The notes under the pieces were generated by a model. That model was given only the letters and a program-made list of their open reading frames with translations. It searched no databases and was not told the origin of the DNA. The position numbers and the translations under genes were made by a program. Shown piece by piece: positions 31,963 through 41,670 of a stretch of 64,000 bases of DNA; the stretch's first letter is position 1; each line of letters begins with the position of its first letter. This DNA is from Dechloromonas sp. (lineage in GTDB: Bacteria; Pseudomonadota; Gammaproteobacteria; Burkholderiales; Rhodocyclaceae): assembly GCA_028687035.1 (NCBI GenBank), contig JAQUAX010000016.1:17419-81418 (forward strand), read 5' to 3'.

Positions 31963-33198
31963 GTGACAACGCTTGCAGTTGCTGTATTCCTGTTGGTCTA
32001 CTTGGGGATGATTTTTGGCGGACTCCCATTCCTGCAATTGGATCGCACTGGCATAGCGCTGCTTGGGGCAATCGTCCTTGTCGCATCCCAAGTGATTAGT
32101 GTCGAAGAAGCATATCGGTCATTGCATTTACCGACATTGATCCTGCTCTTTTCCTTCATGGTGATTTCCGCTCAACTCAGGTTAGGTGGTTTTTACCCAT
32201 GGGCCGCGCGCAGGATCGCTTCTTCGAATGGCAGTCCGCCAGCCCTGCTGGGTGCCGTCATTCTTGCCGCGGCATGTTTGTCAGCCGTGTTCAGCAACGA
32301 CGTCGTATGCCTGGCAATGGCACCTGTAATCATGGAGATATGTCGCGCCAAGAATCTCAATCCAGTGCCGTTCTTGATTGGCCTCGCCTGTGCTGCGAAT
32401 ATCGGCTCGGCTGCGACTCTTATTGGTAATCCACAAAACATCCTGATTGGACAGACGCTCAATCTATCGTTTGGCCGCTACCTCCTGCTGACATTCATTC
32501 CGATAGCGTTAAGTCTGATAGTGACCTGGTGCATTGTCATCGTTTTGATACACCGTCAAGGATGGGCTTCAGGCGAATCCGATATGGCTATTCCGGAAGA
32601 CAAGCGCAGTGAGGAACCTGAACCACTAGATCTTTGGCAGACCACAAAGGGTCTTGCCGTGGCTATCGTTCTCTTTATCGCATTTCTGTATGCGCCTTGG
32701 CCGCGCGAACTTATGGCACTAGCTGGAGCAGGACTTTTGCTTTGCAGTCGCCGATTGCATTCAAGACACATGCTCGGCCTTGTTGACTGGCAGATCCTGA
32801 TCTTGTTCATTGGTCTCTTTGTGGTCAACCATGCCGTACAACGAACAGGATTGCTAACTCAAGTGGTGGAGGCGTTGGCATCCGCAGGTTTCGACTTGCG
32901 GGATTCTGGGCCGCTCTTCGTCACAAGTTTTGCACTCAGCAACATCGTGTCGAATGTGCCAGCGGTAATGCTTCTATTGCCCACAACTGCAGGCGAGTAT
33001 GCGGGTACCTTACTGGCCCTTTCGAGTACCCTTGCAGGAAATCTCCTAATTGTCGGTAGCATTGCCAACATCATCGTCGTCAATGAGTCGGCAAGAAAAG
33101 GGGTCATGATTGGTTGGCGGGATCATGCAGCATTCGGGATACCAGTTACCTTAGCTACTCTAGCGATAACCGTAGCTTATCTATCGTTACTTTCCTAG
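31963..33198 (+). CDS. SLC13/ArsB-like anion transporter
   Basis: Multispan membrane protein with ANIGSAATLIGNPQNILIG motif. Confidence 0.85.
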   Translation: MTTLAVAVFLLVYLGMIFGGLPFLQLDRTGIALLGAIVLVASQVISVEEAYRSLHLPTLILLFSFMVISAQLRLGGFYPWAARRIASSNGSPPALLGAVILAAACLSAVFSNDVVCLAMAPVIMEICRAKNLNPVPFLIGLACAANIGSAATLIGNPQNILIGQTLNLSFGRYLLLTFIPIALSLIVTWCIVIVLIHRQGWASGESDMAIPEDKRSEEPEPLDLWQTTKGLAVAIVLFIAFLYAPWPRELMALAGAGLLLCSRRLHSRHMLGLVDWQILILFIGLFVVNHAVQRTGLLTQVVEALASAGFDLRDSGPLFVTSFALSNIVSNVPAVMLLLPTTAGEYAGTLLALSSTLAGNLLIVGSIANIIVVNESARKGVMIGWRDHAAFGIPVTLATLAITVAYLSLLS

Positions 33199-33390
33199 CT
33201 AGCCTTGTCCCCCTCCTACCAGCGGAGTCCCCGGACTCGACTCAAATCGGAAGAAGTAGTCACCTTTGGAAAGCGGACGGTCAGGAACGTAGAGGTGACA
33301 GGCGCTGGGCGGCTTCGCCGCGAAGCTTCCTGTGATCGAAGAAAACGGGGACGACTGACCTGTTAGGCTGGGGATTTGAGTGCCAAAGCC

Positions 33391-33924
33391 TCACACCACT
33401 GTGCCTTTGACTGCCAGTTCGCACAGCTTCTCCTTGATTAGGCGAACTAGTTCCACTGAGTCCCACAATGCGACTATTTCTTGAGTCCGGAGCACAACCA
33501 ACCGTCGCCCCTCTCTTAATGCCGCAGCCACCACGGCGTGGGCAGCCGTCAAGTCCTCGGCGTTCCCAGTAATACCGTTGGTCGCGACCAGAACACCAAA
33601 GTTTAGGCCCCGGTTGCGAAGCTTAGAATCAAACCAGTTCACCTCTCCGCTGCCAACAGCTTGAGACCAATTCTTACATTCAACAAGAATGATATTGGGC
33701 AGGAAGAAGAGCCCATCGGGGTGCCCGTCATTCCAAAGCGCGACATCTATCTCCTCCGTTTGGAACGCATTCATCTCGTTCCTCTTGGTTATCGAAATTC
33801 CTGGCACTTGGGCAAATACGTAGCAAATTAGGTCCTCAAGGGCACGGCCTTGCTCGGCTGTAGTTGCCGCATTAGCACCGGCATCTAGGAAGCCCTGGAC
33901 CGTATTCTGGGCGATCATAGCCAT
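33391..33924 (-). CDS. Restriction endonuclease-like (PD-(D/E)XK, Mrr/NERD-type) protein
   Basis: TEEIDVALWNDG...IILVECKNWSQAVGSGEVNWFDSKL motif; immediately follows the TIR-nuclease gene. Confidence 0.7.
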   Translation of the reverse strand: MAMIAQNTVQGFLDAGANAATTAEQGRALEDLICYVFAQVPGISITKRNEMNAFQTEEIDVALWNDGHPDGLFFLPNIILVECKNWSQAVGSGEVNWFDSKLRNRGLNFGVLVATNGITGNAEDLTAAHAVVAAALREGRRLVVLRTQEIVALWDSVELVRLIKEKLCELAVKGTVV

Positions 33925-33926
33925 CG

Positions 33927-34841
33927 CTAACGTACACCATGAACGCGGCGATTCCGCAAATCCCGAATCAGTTCGGGAAACGCTTGCTGTCTTAAGCGCT
34001 CGAGCAAGGACCGTATTGAGAGAACCAAGATGTTCGGGGGCGACGCCACAAAGATTTCTTCGTCGAACTCGGGGCCCACGCCGTACAGAAGGACTCCCCA
34101 CCGGGATCCAGACGCACCAACGTACTCTGCTAGCTGCCACATGGCCCGAGAGACGTCCGTTTTCCCTTTCACCGCGCCCTTTACTTCAACCAAGAGCGGG
34201 TTCCCGACAAATGGCTCTAGAACGTCTGACCAGACCGCGATGTCAGCCCCAAGATCCCCGTTAGGCGACGCGACGACAAGATCAGCGCCAGAGTCTCTGA
34301 GTGCATCAGCAACGAGTCCTTCAATTGAACGCCAGTGCTTCGCGGCTAGTTCGCGATCCAATCTCTCGATGAACTCATCAGCCTTGTTTCCCAGCCGTAT
34401 TAGCGCCTTTGGCGGGCTTGAGCGCTCGCGTTTCGAGTTCGTGGGTGCGGAAAGCACTTGGTCAAGAGCGAACCCAATAGCGTCAGCATTATCAATCTCG
34501 GTCTTCAGCACCAGAAACTGGTGCAAGGCGAACGGAATAGGTTCCGCCTTGGGTGAGGCTATCAGGACGATCCGACGACCAAGCGCCGAGGCCTGGCCCA
34601 ACTCGAACAGCACCCAAGGGGAACTTCGATCCGCCGTGATCACGCCGATAACGAGGTCAGCCTGCCCAAGTTGTTTTTGTATCTCGGACGCCCAATCGAC
34701 ACCGACTTCCAAATCACTCGGCACCAGCACTCGAAGTCCGCGCTCTTCGAGCATTGCCCTAAGCACTCCCAAATTAGCGCCGGCAGGTGCAGCAATGAAG
34801 CATGTCTTGGATAACGTGGTAGTTGTCACCATCATGATCAC
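33927..34841 (-). CDS. TIR-like domain fused to PD-(D/E)XK nuclease-like domain
   Basis: N-term KTCFIAAPAGANLGVLRAMLEERGLRVLVP...ADLVIGVITADRSSPWVLFELGQASALG; C-term GADIAVWSDVL...PLLVEVKGAVKG. Confidence 0.65.
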   Translation of the reverse strand: MIMMVTTTTLSKTCFIAAPAGANLGVLRAMLEERGLRVLVPSDLEVGVDWASEIQKQLGQADLVIGVITADRSSPWVLFELGQASALGRRIVLIASPKAEPIPFALHQFLVLKTEIDNADAIGFALDQVLSAPTNSKRERSSPPKALIRLGNKADEFIERLDRELAAKHWRSIEGLVADALRDSGADLVVASPNGDLGADIAVWSDVLEPFVGNPLLVEVKGAVKGKTDVSRAMWQLAEYVGASGSRWGVLLYGVGPEFDEEIFVASPPNILVLSIRSLLERLRQQAFPELIRDLRNRRVHGVR

Positions 34842-34906
34842 TCAATAGTGGCCAGAACTCATCGAGAGTCGCAGCCAAGGTGTAGCGTCTGTGTGTACGT
34901 CGTGAG

Positions 34907-34952
34907 GCCTAACGTGCAGCTTGGAGCGTCCCGCTCGAAACGTTTGTTAGAC
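34907..34952 (-). other. attC-like recombination site (short, 46 bp)
   Basis: Minus strand GTCTAAC-AAACGTTTCGAGCGGGACGCTCCAAGCTGCAC-GTTAGGC; fits RYYYAAC...GTTRRRY with internal hairpin; starts 7 bp after the stop of the upstream gene. Confidence 0.5.
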
Positions 34953-34959
34953 GTGCGGC

Positions 34960-35502
34960 TCATGTTCGAGATTCTTCCTTACTGGGGCTGAGAGCCGACC
35001 AAGACACTCTCGCAAATGTTCCTTCGCCCTTTGATAACCGCTTACGTTCAATGAAGCGTCCCTCGAACTCAAATTCTTCGCTGATTTTGATTATCAAAAG
35101 TCTATTAAAATTTCCGGCGCGTTTGACTTGAACTTGAGCCCCATCTTTTTCTGGGGAAATGGTTTTGATTTCTACAAAATCATTTCCAAGTTTGCCATCT
35201 GACCCTCTGGTATGTGGTTTGTGGCGCTTGATCCCATATTTAATTTCAGCGTATAACTCGCCCAACTCGCCCCAAATTTGCAGATAGCGCCCGGTGAGTT
35301 CGTGGTAGCTCATTGCATTCTCGACCAAATTTTCGAAAATCATAACCAGCATAGAATCAGCCTGTGAGTGCACCGCCGGCGATTCTTGCTCATGTAGAGG
35401 CTCCCACTCCCAAGGGTTATATCCACAAGCAGCAGCATCAGCTATTTGTTCTGGGCTATAGCCATCATTATTCATATCGTGCAGAAAGTCCCAATCGCTC
35501 AT
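34960..35502 (-). CDS. Hypothetical protein with possible PD-(D/E)XK-like core
   Basis: MSDWDFLHDMNNDGYSPEQIADAA...; GNDFVEIKTISPEKDGAQVQVKR. Confidence 0.55.
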   Translation of the reverse strand: MSDWDFLHDMNNDGYSPEQIADAAACGYNPWEWEPLHEQESPAVHSQADSMLVMIFENLVENAMSYHELTGRYLQIWGELGELYAEIKYGIKRHKPHTRGSDGKLGNDFVEIKTISPEKDGAQVQVKRAGNFNRLLIIKISEEFEFEGRFIERKRLSKGEGTFARVSWSALSPSKEESRT

Positions 35503-35525
35503 ATAGTCCCCTTGCCTAGCCTTCA

Positions 35526-35580
35526 AGCTAACCAATCTGCGCGGCTTTTTGCGCAGGTCTGGTTGAGCATCGGGTTAGCC
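35526..35580 (-). other. attC-like site (55 bp)
   Basis: Minus strand GGCTAACC...CTGCGC-AAAAAGCC-GCGCAG...GGTTAGCT, nested inverted repeats; upstream ORF terminates inside it. Confidence 0.45.
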
Positions 35581-36229
35581 GAGCCTGTAATATCGGTTCA
35601 AGTATTTCTGCCCTCTTCACCGCGCACTCCAAAGTTATGTGGTCATTTGCATAGAGGTCCCAAAGCTCTCGAATTTCGGGTTCCAATTTGTTGATGGCCA
35701 TGACTGCAGTATTTCCTGTGGTAAGGCCCTGCCATATGTAATTCGCGGCCGCCTCGACGACGGCAAAGCCTTTCTCATACCAAGCGCTGGCCTGTATTGT
35801 TTCATCCAAACCACCTGACCAATGTAGATACTTCGATACCTTCCCGCTGTGCTCGATAAGCGCTCGGTTGTTCCACTTTGTAATTGGTATTCCGTCTGGC
35901 GCCATAGCCTTGGTAAATTCGATAAGCCGCTCGTATCTCGGAATAATCCTTTCGAGTATTTCGTTGAGCTTTTTAGCATTGCCAGTGCACTTCTTGTACT
36001 CGCTTGCCTCCAATTTTGTACCTACGCCGACAATCAGTTGTTCAAAGAGTAGTTGCTCTATTGCAAGACGAGTTTCAAGCGCAGCATACTCAAGCGCACT
36101 GACATTTCTATTGGACTTTGCATAGTCGAGCCATGACAGTGCCTTAAACGCTCGGCCCGACGATTCAAAGAAATTGATCTCGGTGACAATTTCGTTGGGA
36201 CTACGCTTTGTAAAGGACGGAATAGGCAT
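35528..36229 (-). CDS. Hypothetical helical protein (possibly HEPN-like)
   Basis: MPIPSFTKRSPNEIVTEINFFESSGRAFKALSWLDYAKSNRNVSALEYAALETRLAIEQLL; no certain family. Confidence 0.5.
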   Translation of the reverse strand: MPIPSFTKRSPNEIVTEINFFESSGRAFKALSWLDYAKSNRNVSALEYAALETRLAIEQLLFEQLIVGVGTKLEASEYKKCTGNAKKLNEILERIIPRYERLIEFTKAMAPDGIPITKWNNRALIEHSGKVSKYLHWSGGLDETIQASAWYEKGFAVVEAAANYIWQGLTTGNTAVMAINKLEPEIRELWDLYANDHITLECAVKRAEILEPILQARLTRCSTRPAQKAAQIG

Positions 36230-36657
36230 CTTTACTTGTTGAAATCGGCATTTCAGCACACTAGCATAACACTACCCTTGGATGATTGCTTTGGGCAACA
36301 GCAGTCAAGGTTCGTTCTTGGCCAGAATCAGCGGTCTACACCGCTGCGCGGGTCAGATAAAATTGATGCCCCGGGTCATTTTTTCTGTGTTGCTAACAGC
36401 TCGGCTGATCGATCGGAAGCGAAATCGCTGAATACTTTCGGTTGTGATCCAATGATCGCAAGTAACTAGAGTCCGGCACACTTGCATTGTTCGCTTAACT
36501 GGATAACATACGCACATGGTTGTCCGACACCAGCCAGTGCGCGTCGCAATTGCGACAGGGCAAATCAGGACACTTCCTCTGCTACACCATCATTTTTCCA
36601 TCGAGCGTTGCTCTGGAATGCGCACACCAGGATTCATGGCGCTCGGACTTGGAGAAA

Positions 36658-38130
36658 ATGATGACTGATAGCACCTCTTCCTTCCCCGAAAATTCCAGCA
36701 ACTTCTATAGCTTCGGCGCCCGTCGCATTGGCCGATATCTCGCCAAACATGGCATGCCAACTCCCGACGAAGATGCCGTACGTAAGGAACTGCTCGACCG
36801 CTTTGAGGGAGTGGACTACTTGGCCGCCAAGCGGCTGCTTGAGAAAGAAGATTTCGCTGACTGGCACACGGTTGTCGCCGGTGAAGTGGATAGCGACCTT
36901 TCAGGTTTTTCGGTCCAAGCCGCACGCACCTTCGTCGACGGGCTGGCCGCCGTTCTAGGTATCTGCGACCGCGAGCGCATCTTCCCTTCCGCAATTGACC
37001 GGCTTCCTGATGGAATCCGCTTGCGGGTGCACGACAAGACGTTTGCCGAAATCCGACGGATGCATTTTGAGCCCTGCCAGCCCAGACATCGTGAGCGTGT
37101 CCACAATGCATTGAAAGGTATCCGTACCCGCGGCGAGAGCGAACGGATGGTGGCCAGGCTCCGATCACTACCGGGATTTACTTCCATCAACTTTCACCTG
37201 GACCAGGATAGTCGCACTGAACCTTACGGGTTCCTGCTGGTTCCGTTCCCAGCCAACTGGGCAACGGCCATGATGTCGGCGATGGTGTCACTTGGCCTCC
37301 CGGTGAAGCGCCATGTCGCCCAGGAACTCGTGGCGCAACTGTTCGGCGCCAGCAACTGGCAGCACTTGGTCGCCAATGATGGCGAGGCACGGGTCTGGGC
37401 GACACCGTTTGCGGTAGCGAAAAGCGAGACCGATACCACTAGCTGGCGCTATTACCGGACTGTGGGCGAAAGTGTCTGGGCCTTCGGAAAGACGCTGGAA
37501 TCCTGGAATGGAAAGCCATTGCTGATCGACAGCTGTAGAAGTGCCACATTGTCGGATGGTTTATACGTTGCCACAGCCTTAGTCGAGAGCCCCAGAGATC
37601 ATGATCGAGAAGGCTTGCCCTTCTGTACACCAGTCGACATTATCGACCCAGAGTATTCCGCCGATTGCTACCCGCTGGCCAGACAGGCCGCGGCACTGCT
37701 GGATGCGGGCGGCGATCCCATGGCGGCACTCGGCTGGAGCGGCGATTTCAGCCGGAACATACTCACGGCGAACGTCCGTCTTGGATCGACTGGCGAAAGG
37801 ACGTTGCAACTCGGCGCTTGGTGGCTACGCGTGTTCGGCGCTCACCAGAGAGCATATCTTTCACTCGAGCAATTTGACGCTGACGGCACGCGTATGAAGG
37901 CAGACAGTATCCCGCTTTACAAAACCACTCTGCGCCACGATGCCGAGAACAACATTCTCACGGTGCTGGGCGACTATGACCGAGAAGATGTTGCCACGAT
38001 CCCAAACGTCTCGACGGAACAAATCGAACAGCTCCGACTAATGGTCAGTGAGCCAGCCGACAACCCATCGGCACCGGCCTATTGGGGACAAGGCGATATT
38101 CGGGGAGAATGGCCGCCACTGCCTAACTGA
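36658..38130 (+). CDS. Uncharacterised ~490-aa protein
   Basis: Long ORF with regular codon usage; segment VKRHVAQELVAQLFGASNWQHLVAND resembles a short domain seen in some glyoxalase-superfamily annotations. Confidence 0.6.
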   Translation: MMTDSTSSFPENSSNFYSFGARRIGRYLAKHGMPTPDEDAVRKELLDRFEGVDYLAAKRLLEKEDFADWHTVVAGEVDSDLSGFSVQAARTFVDGLAAVLGICDRERIFPSAIDRLPDGIRLRVHDKTFAEIRRMHFEPCQPRHRERVHNALKGIRTRGESERMVARLRSLPGFTSINFHLDQDSRTEPYGFLLVPFPANWATAMMSAMVSLGLPVKRHVAQELVAQLFGASNWQHLVANDGEARVWATPFAVAKSETDTTSWRYYRTVGESVWAFGKTLESWNGKPLLIDSCRSATLSDGLYVATALVESPRDHDREGLPFCTPVDIIDPEYSADCYPLARQAAALLDAGGDPMAALGWSGDFSRNILTANVRLGSTGERTLQLGAWWLRVFGAHQRAYLSLEQFDADGTRMKADSIPLYKTTLRHDAENNILTVLGDYDREDVATIPNVSTEQIEQLRLMVSEPADNPSAPAYWGQGDIRGEWPPLPN

Positions 38131-38261
38131 AGCCGCTGCGGTGCGAAAACCGGCCAATGCTCCAATAGCCTAATGAGTATCCCAGCCCCGTTTGCCATTC
38201 TGCCTATCCGACGCAGACGGGGCTTGGCATTCCTCCACCAACCTCTGATAAAATTACTCGG

Positions 38262-38612
38262 GTGAAAAAGCTGCTCGTGTTCCTTCTCGTGGTCATCTTA
38301 CCCTTCCAGTTCGCTTGGGCTGGTGTGGGTGTGTATTGCCAACACGAGACAGGCCAAGCCGCGCAGCACTTCGGCCACCACGATCACCAGCACAAATCAC
38401 TTGGAGATCAGGGCAAGAGCGAGTCGGGCAAAATAAACCCGAGCGCCGACAATGATTGTAGTTCCCATCTAAATGGCCACAACTGCTTTCTCAGCAGTCT
38501 GGAAGCTTTGGTCGTAGCTCCAATTGTGGTGTTCAACGGCATCAGCCCGCATTACTTCGCATCGCATATCCCTGAGGGGCCTGAGCGCCCTGATAGACAG
38601 CTCGCCGCGTAA
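38262..38612 (+). CDS. czcI: CzcI-like periplasmic protein of the Co/Zn/Cd resistance operon
   Basis: Signal peptide + YCQHETGQAAQHFGHHDHQH; directly upstream of czcC. Confidence 0.8.
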   Translation: MKKLLVFLLVVILPFQFAWAGVGVYCQHETGQAAQHFGHHDHQHKSLGDQGKSESGKINPSADNDCSSHLNGHNCFLSSLEALVVAPIVVFNGISPHYFASHIPEGPERPDRQLAA

Positions 38613-38700
38613 GCCCGGCGAGACATCCCCCTTTTTTCTGCGGCTGACGTAGCCGCCTTTTCGGTCTCGCCGGATTGTCCTGTTCATTTAGGAGAATTCG

Positions 38701-40041
38701 ATGCGTAGACCACGCACACCCCTGATCGGGCTGCTGGGGTTGGCAGCCACCATTTTCAACCCCTTGGTTTCCCCTGCACTGGCGCAGTCCTCGATGGCGC
38801 CGGGCAACGTCAATTCGGCTGCCCTCCTGCCGAATCCACAAACCGGCAAACTCGAGTCGACCGGGCCGCTGGGCCTGGCCGCCGCGATCGATCTCGCCCT
38901 ATCGGCCAACCCTACGTTGGCTGCTGCCGCGCGCGAATTGCAGGCCGTCGAGGGCGCCGTCATCCAGGCCGGCGTACGCCCCAACCCCGAAATTACGACC
39001 CTGGTCGAGGATACCCAGAACAAGGCCACCCGCACGACGACCTTGCAGATCAATCAGGCCATCGAACTGGGCGGCAAGCGGGCCGCCCGTATCGAGTCGG
39101 CTGAACGCGGACGTGACGTAGCCGCCGCCGATCTGGCCACCCAACGCCTGGAAATCCGTGCGGCGACCGTAGCCGCCTTCTTCGACGTGCTTGTCGCGCA
39201 AGAGCGCGTCCGGTTGGCCGAAGCGTTGCTTGACCTCGCCCAGCGTGCGACCCAGGCTGCGTCACGGCGTGTCATGGCAGGCAAGGTTTCGCCGGTGGAG
39301 GAAACCAAAGCCCGGGTGGCGGAAGGATCCGTTCGGGTGGAGTTCAATCAGGCACAAGCGGAATTGGCGAGCGCACGCAAACGCCTGGCCGCGACCTGGG
39401 GTAATCCGTCACCGCGTTTTGAGCGGGCCGATGGACGAGCCGAGACATTGCCTGCCGTACCAACGTCGGAAGAGATTACCAATCGTCTGGCGGCGTCCCC
39501 CGCCCTCGCTCGTGCTCGCCTCGAAGTCGATCGCCGCTCTGCGCTAGCGGCGGTCGAGCGGACGCGCCGGATACCTAACGTAACCGTGAGTCTAGGCGCC
39601 AAACGTGCCGAAGAGTTGGGGCGTGACCAAGCCGTTGTGGGCTTGTCGATTCCACTCCCACTGTTTGATCGTAACCAGGGCAATCTGCTGGAGGCCTTGC
39701 GCCGTGCCGACAAGGCACGGGACGAACTGGCCGCGACGGAAGTCCGCCTCTCCACCGAAATCGCCCAGGCCCACGAACGGCTCAAGGCGCTCAGCCTGGA
39801 AGTCGGGACCTTGCAGAAGGAAATTCTGCCGGGTGCCCAGAGTGCCTATGAGGCAGCCAGCAAGGGGTACGAGCTGGGCAAATTCAGCTTCCTAGAGGTG
39901 CTGGATGCGCAGCGCACCTTTTTCCAGGCACGGTCCCAATACCTGCGAGCGCTGGCCGACGCCCATCGGGCAGCGGCCGACATCGACCGCGTGCTTGGCG
40001 CCGTAGCTGCGTCATCCCCAATCGGCGGTGGACAACTCTAG
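38701..40041 (+). CDS. czcC: CzcC-like outer membrane factor (TolC family)
   Basis: TolC-family helical repeats; first gene of CBA efflux operon. Confidence 0.88.
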   Translation: MRRPRTPLIGLLGLAATIFNPLVSPALAQSSMAPGNVNSAALLPNPQTGKLESTGPLGLAAAIDLALSANPTLAAAARELQAVEGAVIQAGVRPNPEITTLVEDTQNKATRTTTLQINQAIELGGKRAARIESAERGRDVAAADLATQRLEIRAATVAAFFDVLVAQERVRLAEALLDLAQRATQAASRRVMAGKVSPVEETKARVAEGSVRVEFNQAQAELASARKRLAATWGNPSPRFERADGRAETLPAVPTSEEITNRLAASPALARARLEVDRRSALAAVERTRRIPNVTVSLGAKRAEELGRDQAVVGLSIPLPLFDRNQGNLLEALRRADKARDELAATEVRLSTEIAQAHERLKALSLEVGTLQKEILPGAQSAYEAASKGYELGKFSFLEVLDAQRTFFQARSQYLRALADAHRAAADIDRVLGAVAASSPIGGGQL

Positions 40042-40050
40042 GAATTCATC

Positions 40051-41655
40051 ATGAAAACAAATCTGAACAAACTCCGCTCCCAACTCAACAAGAAGCAGGG
40101 CATCGTCATTGCAATCATCCTGGTCGCAGGTTTGGCGATCGGCGCCGCAATCCTCGGCACGGGGCCATCCCAACCAGCCGGCGACGGCCATGGCCACGGC
40201 AGCCATGCCGAGTCAAAGGGACATGCCGATACCGAGCACCATGGCGGGCAAGCAGCCGATGGCCATGAACACGCCAAGGAGCACGGCGATGCCGAACATC
40301 ATGAAGAGGGGCCGCAAACCGGCCCCCACGGCGGGAAGCTTTTTGCCGAAGACGGCTTCAGCCTCGAAATCCTGCTGGCCGAAGAAGGCGGCGAACCCCG
40401 CTTCCGGGTCTGGCTCTTCCAGCAGGGCAAGCCGGTATCGCCCAGCACCGCCAAGGTTTCTGTTTCGCTTGCTCGGCCCGGTGGGGACAAGCAGGAAATC
40501 GCCTTCGCCGTGGAAAAGGATTATCTGAAGAGCGTCATGGCGATTGAAGAGCCGCATGTCTTCGACGCGACCATCGCGGCGCAGACGGCGAATTCCCCAT
40601 ATCTCTTCACCTTTGCCCAGGAGGAAGGCAAGGTGGAACTGAGTGATGCGCAGATTCAAGCTGCTGCTATCACCATTCAGAAAGCCGCGCCGGCGCGCAT
40701 TCGGACCGTCCTGCAGTTACCGGGAGAGATTCGCTTTAATGAGGACCGCACGGCCCACGTCGTCCCGCGACTGGCCGGCGTGGTGGAGAGCGTCCCGGCC
40801 AATCTCGGGCAAACGGTGAAGAAAGGCCAAGTACTGGCCATCATCGCCAGTACAGGTCTGTCCGAGCAACGCAGCGAACTGCTTTCCGCCCAGAAACGCC
40901 ATGCCCTCGCGAAGTCAACTTATGACCGCGAAAAGAGGCTCTGGGAGGAAAAAATTTCTGCCGAGCAGGATTACCTCCAAGCGAAGCAGGTCCTGCAGGA
41001 AGCCGAAATCGCCATGGCTAACGCCCAGCAAAAACTCGTTGCCCTCGGCGCTACCCCGCAAGCGACGGGAGCACTCAACCGCTATGAAATCCGGGCTCCA
41101 TTCGACGGCATGGTGGTGGAAAAACATATAGCCCTGGGCGAGGCCGTAAAAGAGGACGCCAGCATCTTTACCGTGTCCGACTTGTCCTCGGTCTGGGCCG
41201 AGATCATCGTACCCGCCAAGGATTTGAACACGGTCCGGGTCGGCGAACCGGCCATCGTGAAGGCTACTGCCTTCGACTCGAAGGCAGAAGGCAAGGTCTC
41301 CTATGTCGGCGCGCTCCTTGGCCAGGAAACCCGTACCGCCCGAGCACGAGTGACGCTTCCCAATCCGCAGATGGCATGGCGCCCCGGACTCTTCGTCAAC
41401 GTTGAGGTGCAGTCGGGCGAAGCAGATGTCCCGGTCGCCGTGGCGGCCGATGCCATCCAGACCGTGAATGACAAGCCCGTGATTTTCACCCGAGTACCCG
41501 GCGGCTTTGTCGCTCAACCGGTCACTCTGGGGCGATCCGACGGAAAGATCGTCGAAGTGGCCCGTGGCCTGAAACCGGGCATGTCCTACGCAGCCGCCGG
41601 CAGCTTCGTCGTCAAGTCGGAGCTGGGCAAGGGCAGCGTCGAGCACAGCCACTAA
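40051..41655 (+). CDS. czcB: CzcB-like periplasmic adaptor with His-rich N-terminus
   Basis: HGHGSHAESKGHADTEHHGGQAADGHEHAKEHGDAEHHEEG followed by HlyD core. Confidence 0.92.
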   Translation: MKTNLNKLRSQLNKKQGIVIAIILVAGLAIGAAILGTGPSQPAGDGHGHGSHAESKGHADTEHHGGQAADGHEHAKEHGDAEHHEEGPQTGPHGGKLFAEDGFSLEILLAEEGGEPRFRVWLFQQGKPVSPSTAKVSVSLARPGGDKQEIAFAVEKDYLKSVMAIEEPHVFDATIAAQTANSPYLFTFAQEEGKVELSDAQIQAAAITIQKAAPARIRTVLQLPGEIRFNEDRTAHVVPRLAGVVESVPANLGQTVKKGQVLAIIASTGLSEQRSELLSAQKRHALAKSTYDREKRLWEEKISAEQDYLQAKQVLQEAEIAMANAQQKLVALGATPQATGALNRYEIRAPFDGMVVEKHIALGEAVKEDASIFTVSDLSSVWAEIIVPAKDLNTVRVGEPAIVKATAFDSKAEGKVSYVGALLGQETRTARARVTLPNPQMAWRPGLFVNVEVQSGEADVPVAVAADAIQTVNDKPVIFTRVPGGFVAQPVTLGRSDGKIVEVARGLKPGMSYAAAGSFVVKSELGKGSVEHSH

Positions 41656-41670
41656 GCGAGGGAGCCGATC

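Noticed and set aside
33270-33370. Possible third attC-like site after the nuclease gene (GCCTAAC on minus strand at about 33362-33368)
   Set aside because: Only one R-type box fits; no matching GTTRRRY partner found in the expected range. Needs a covariance model.
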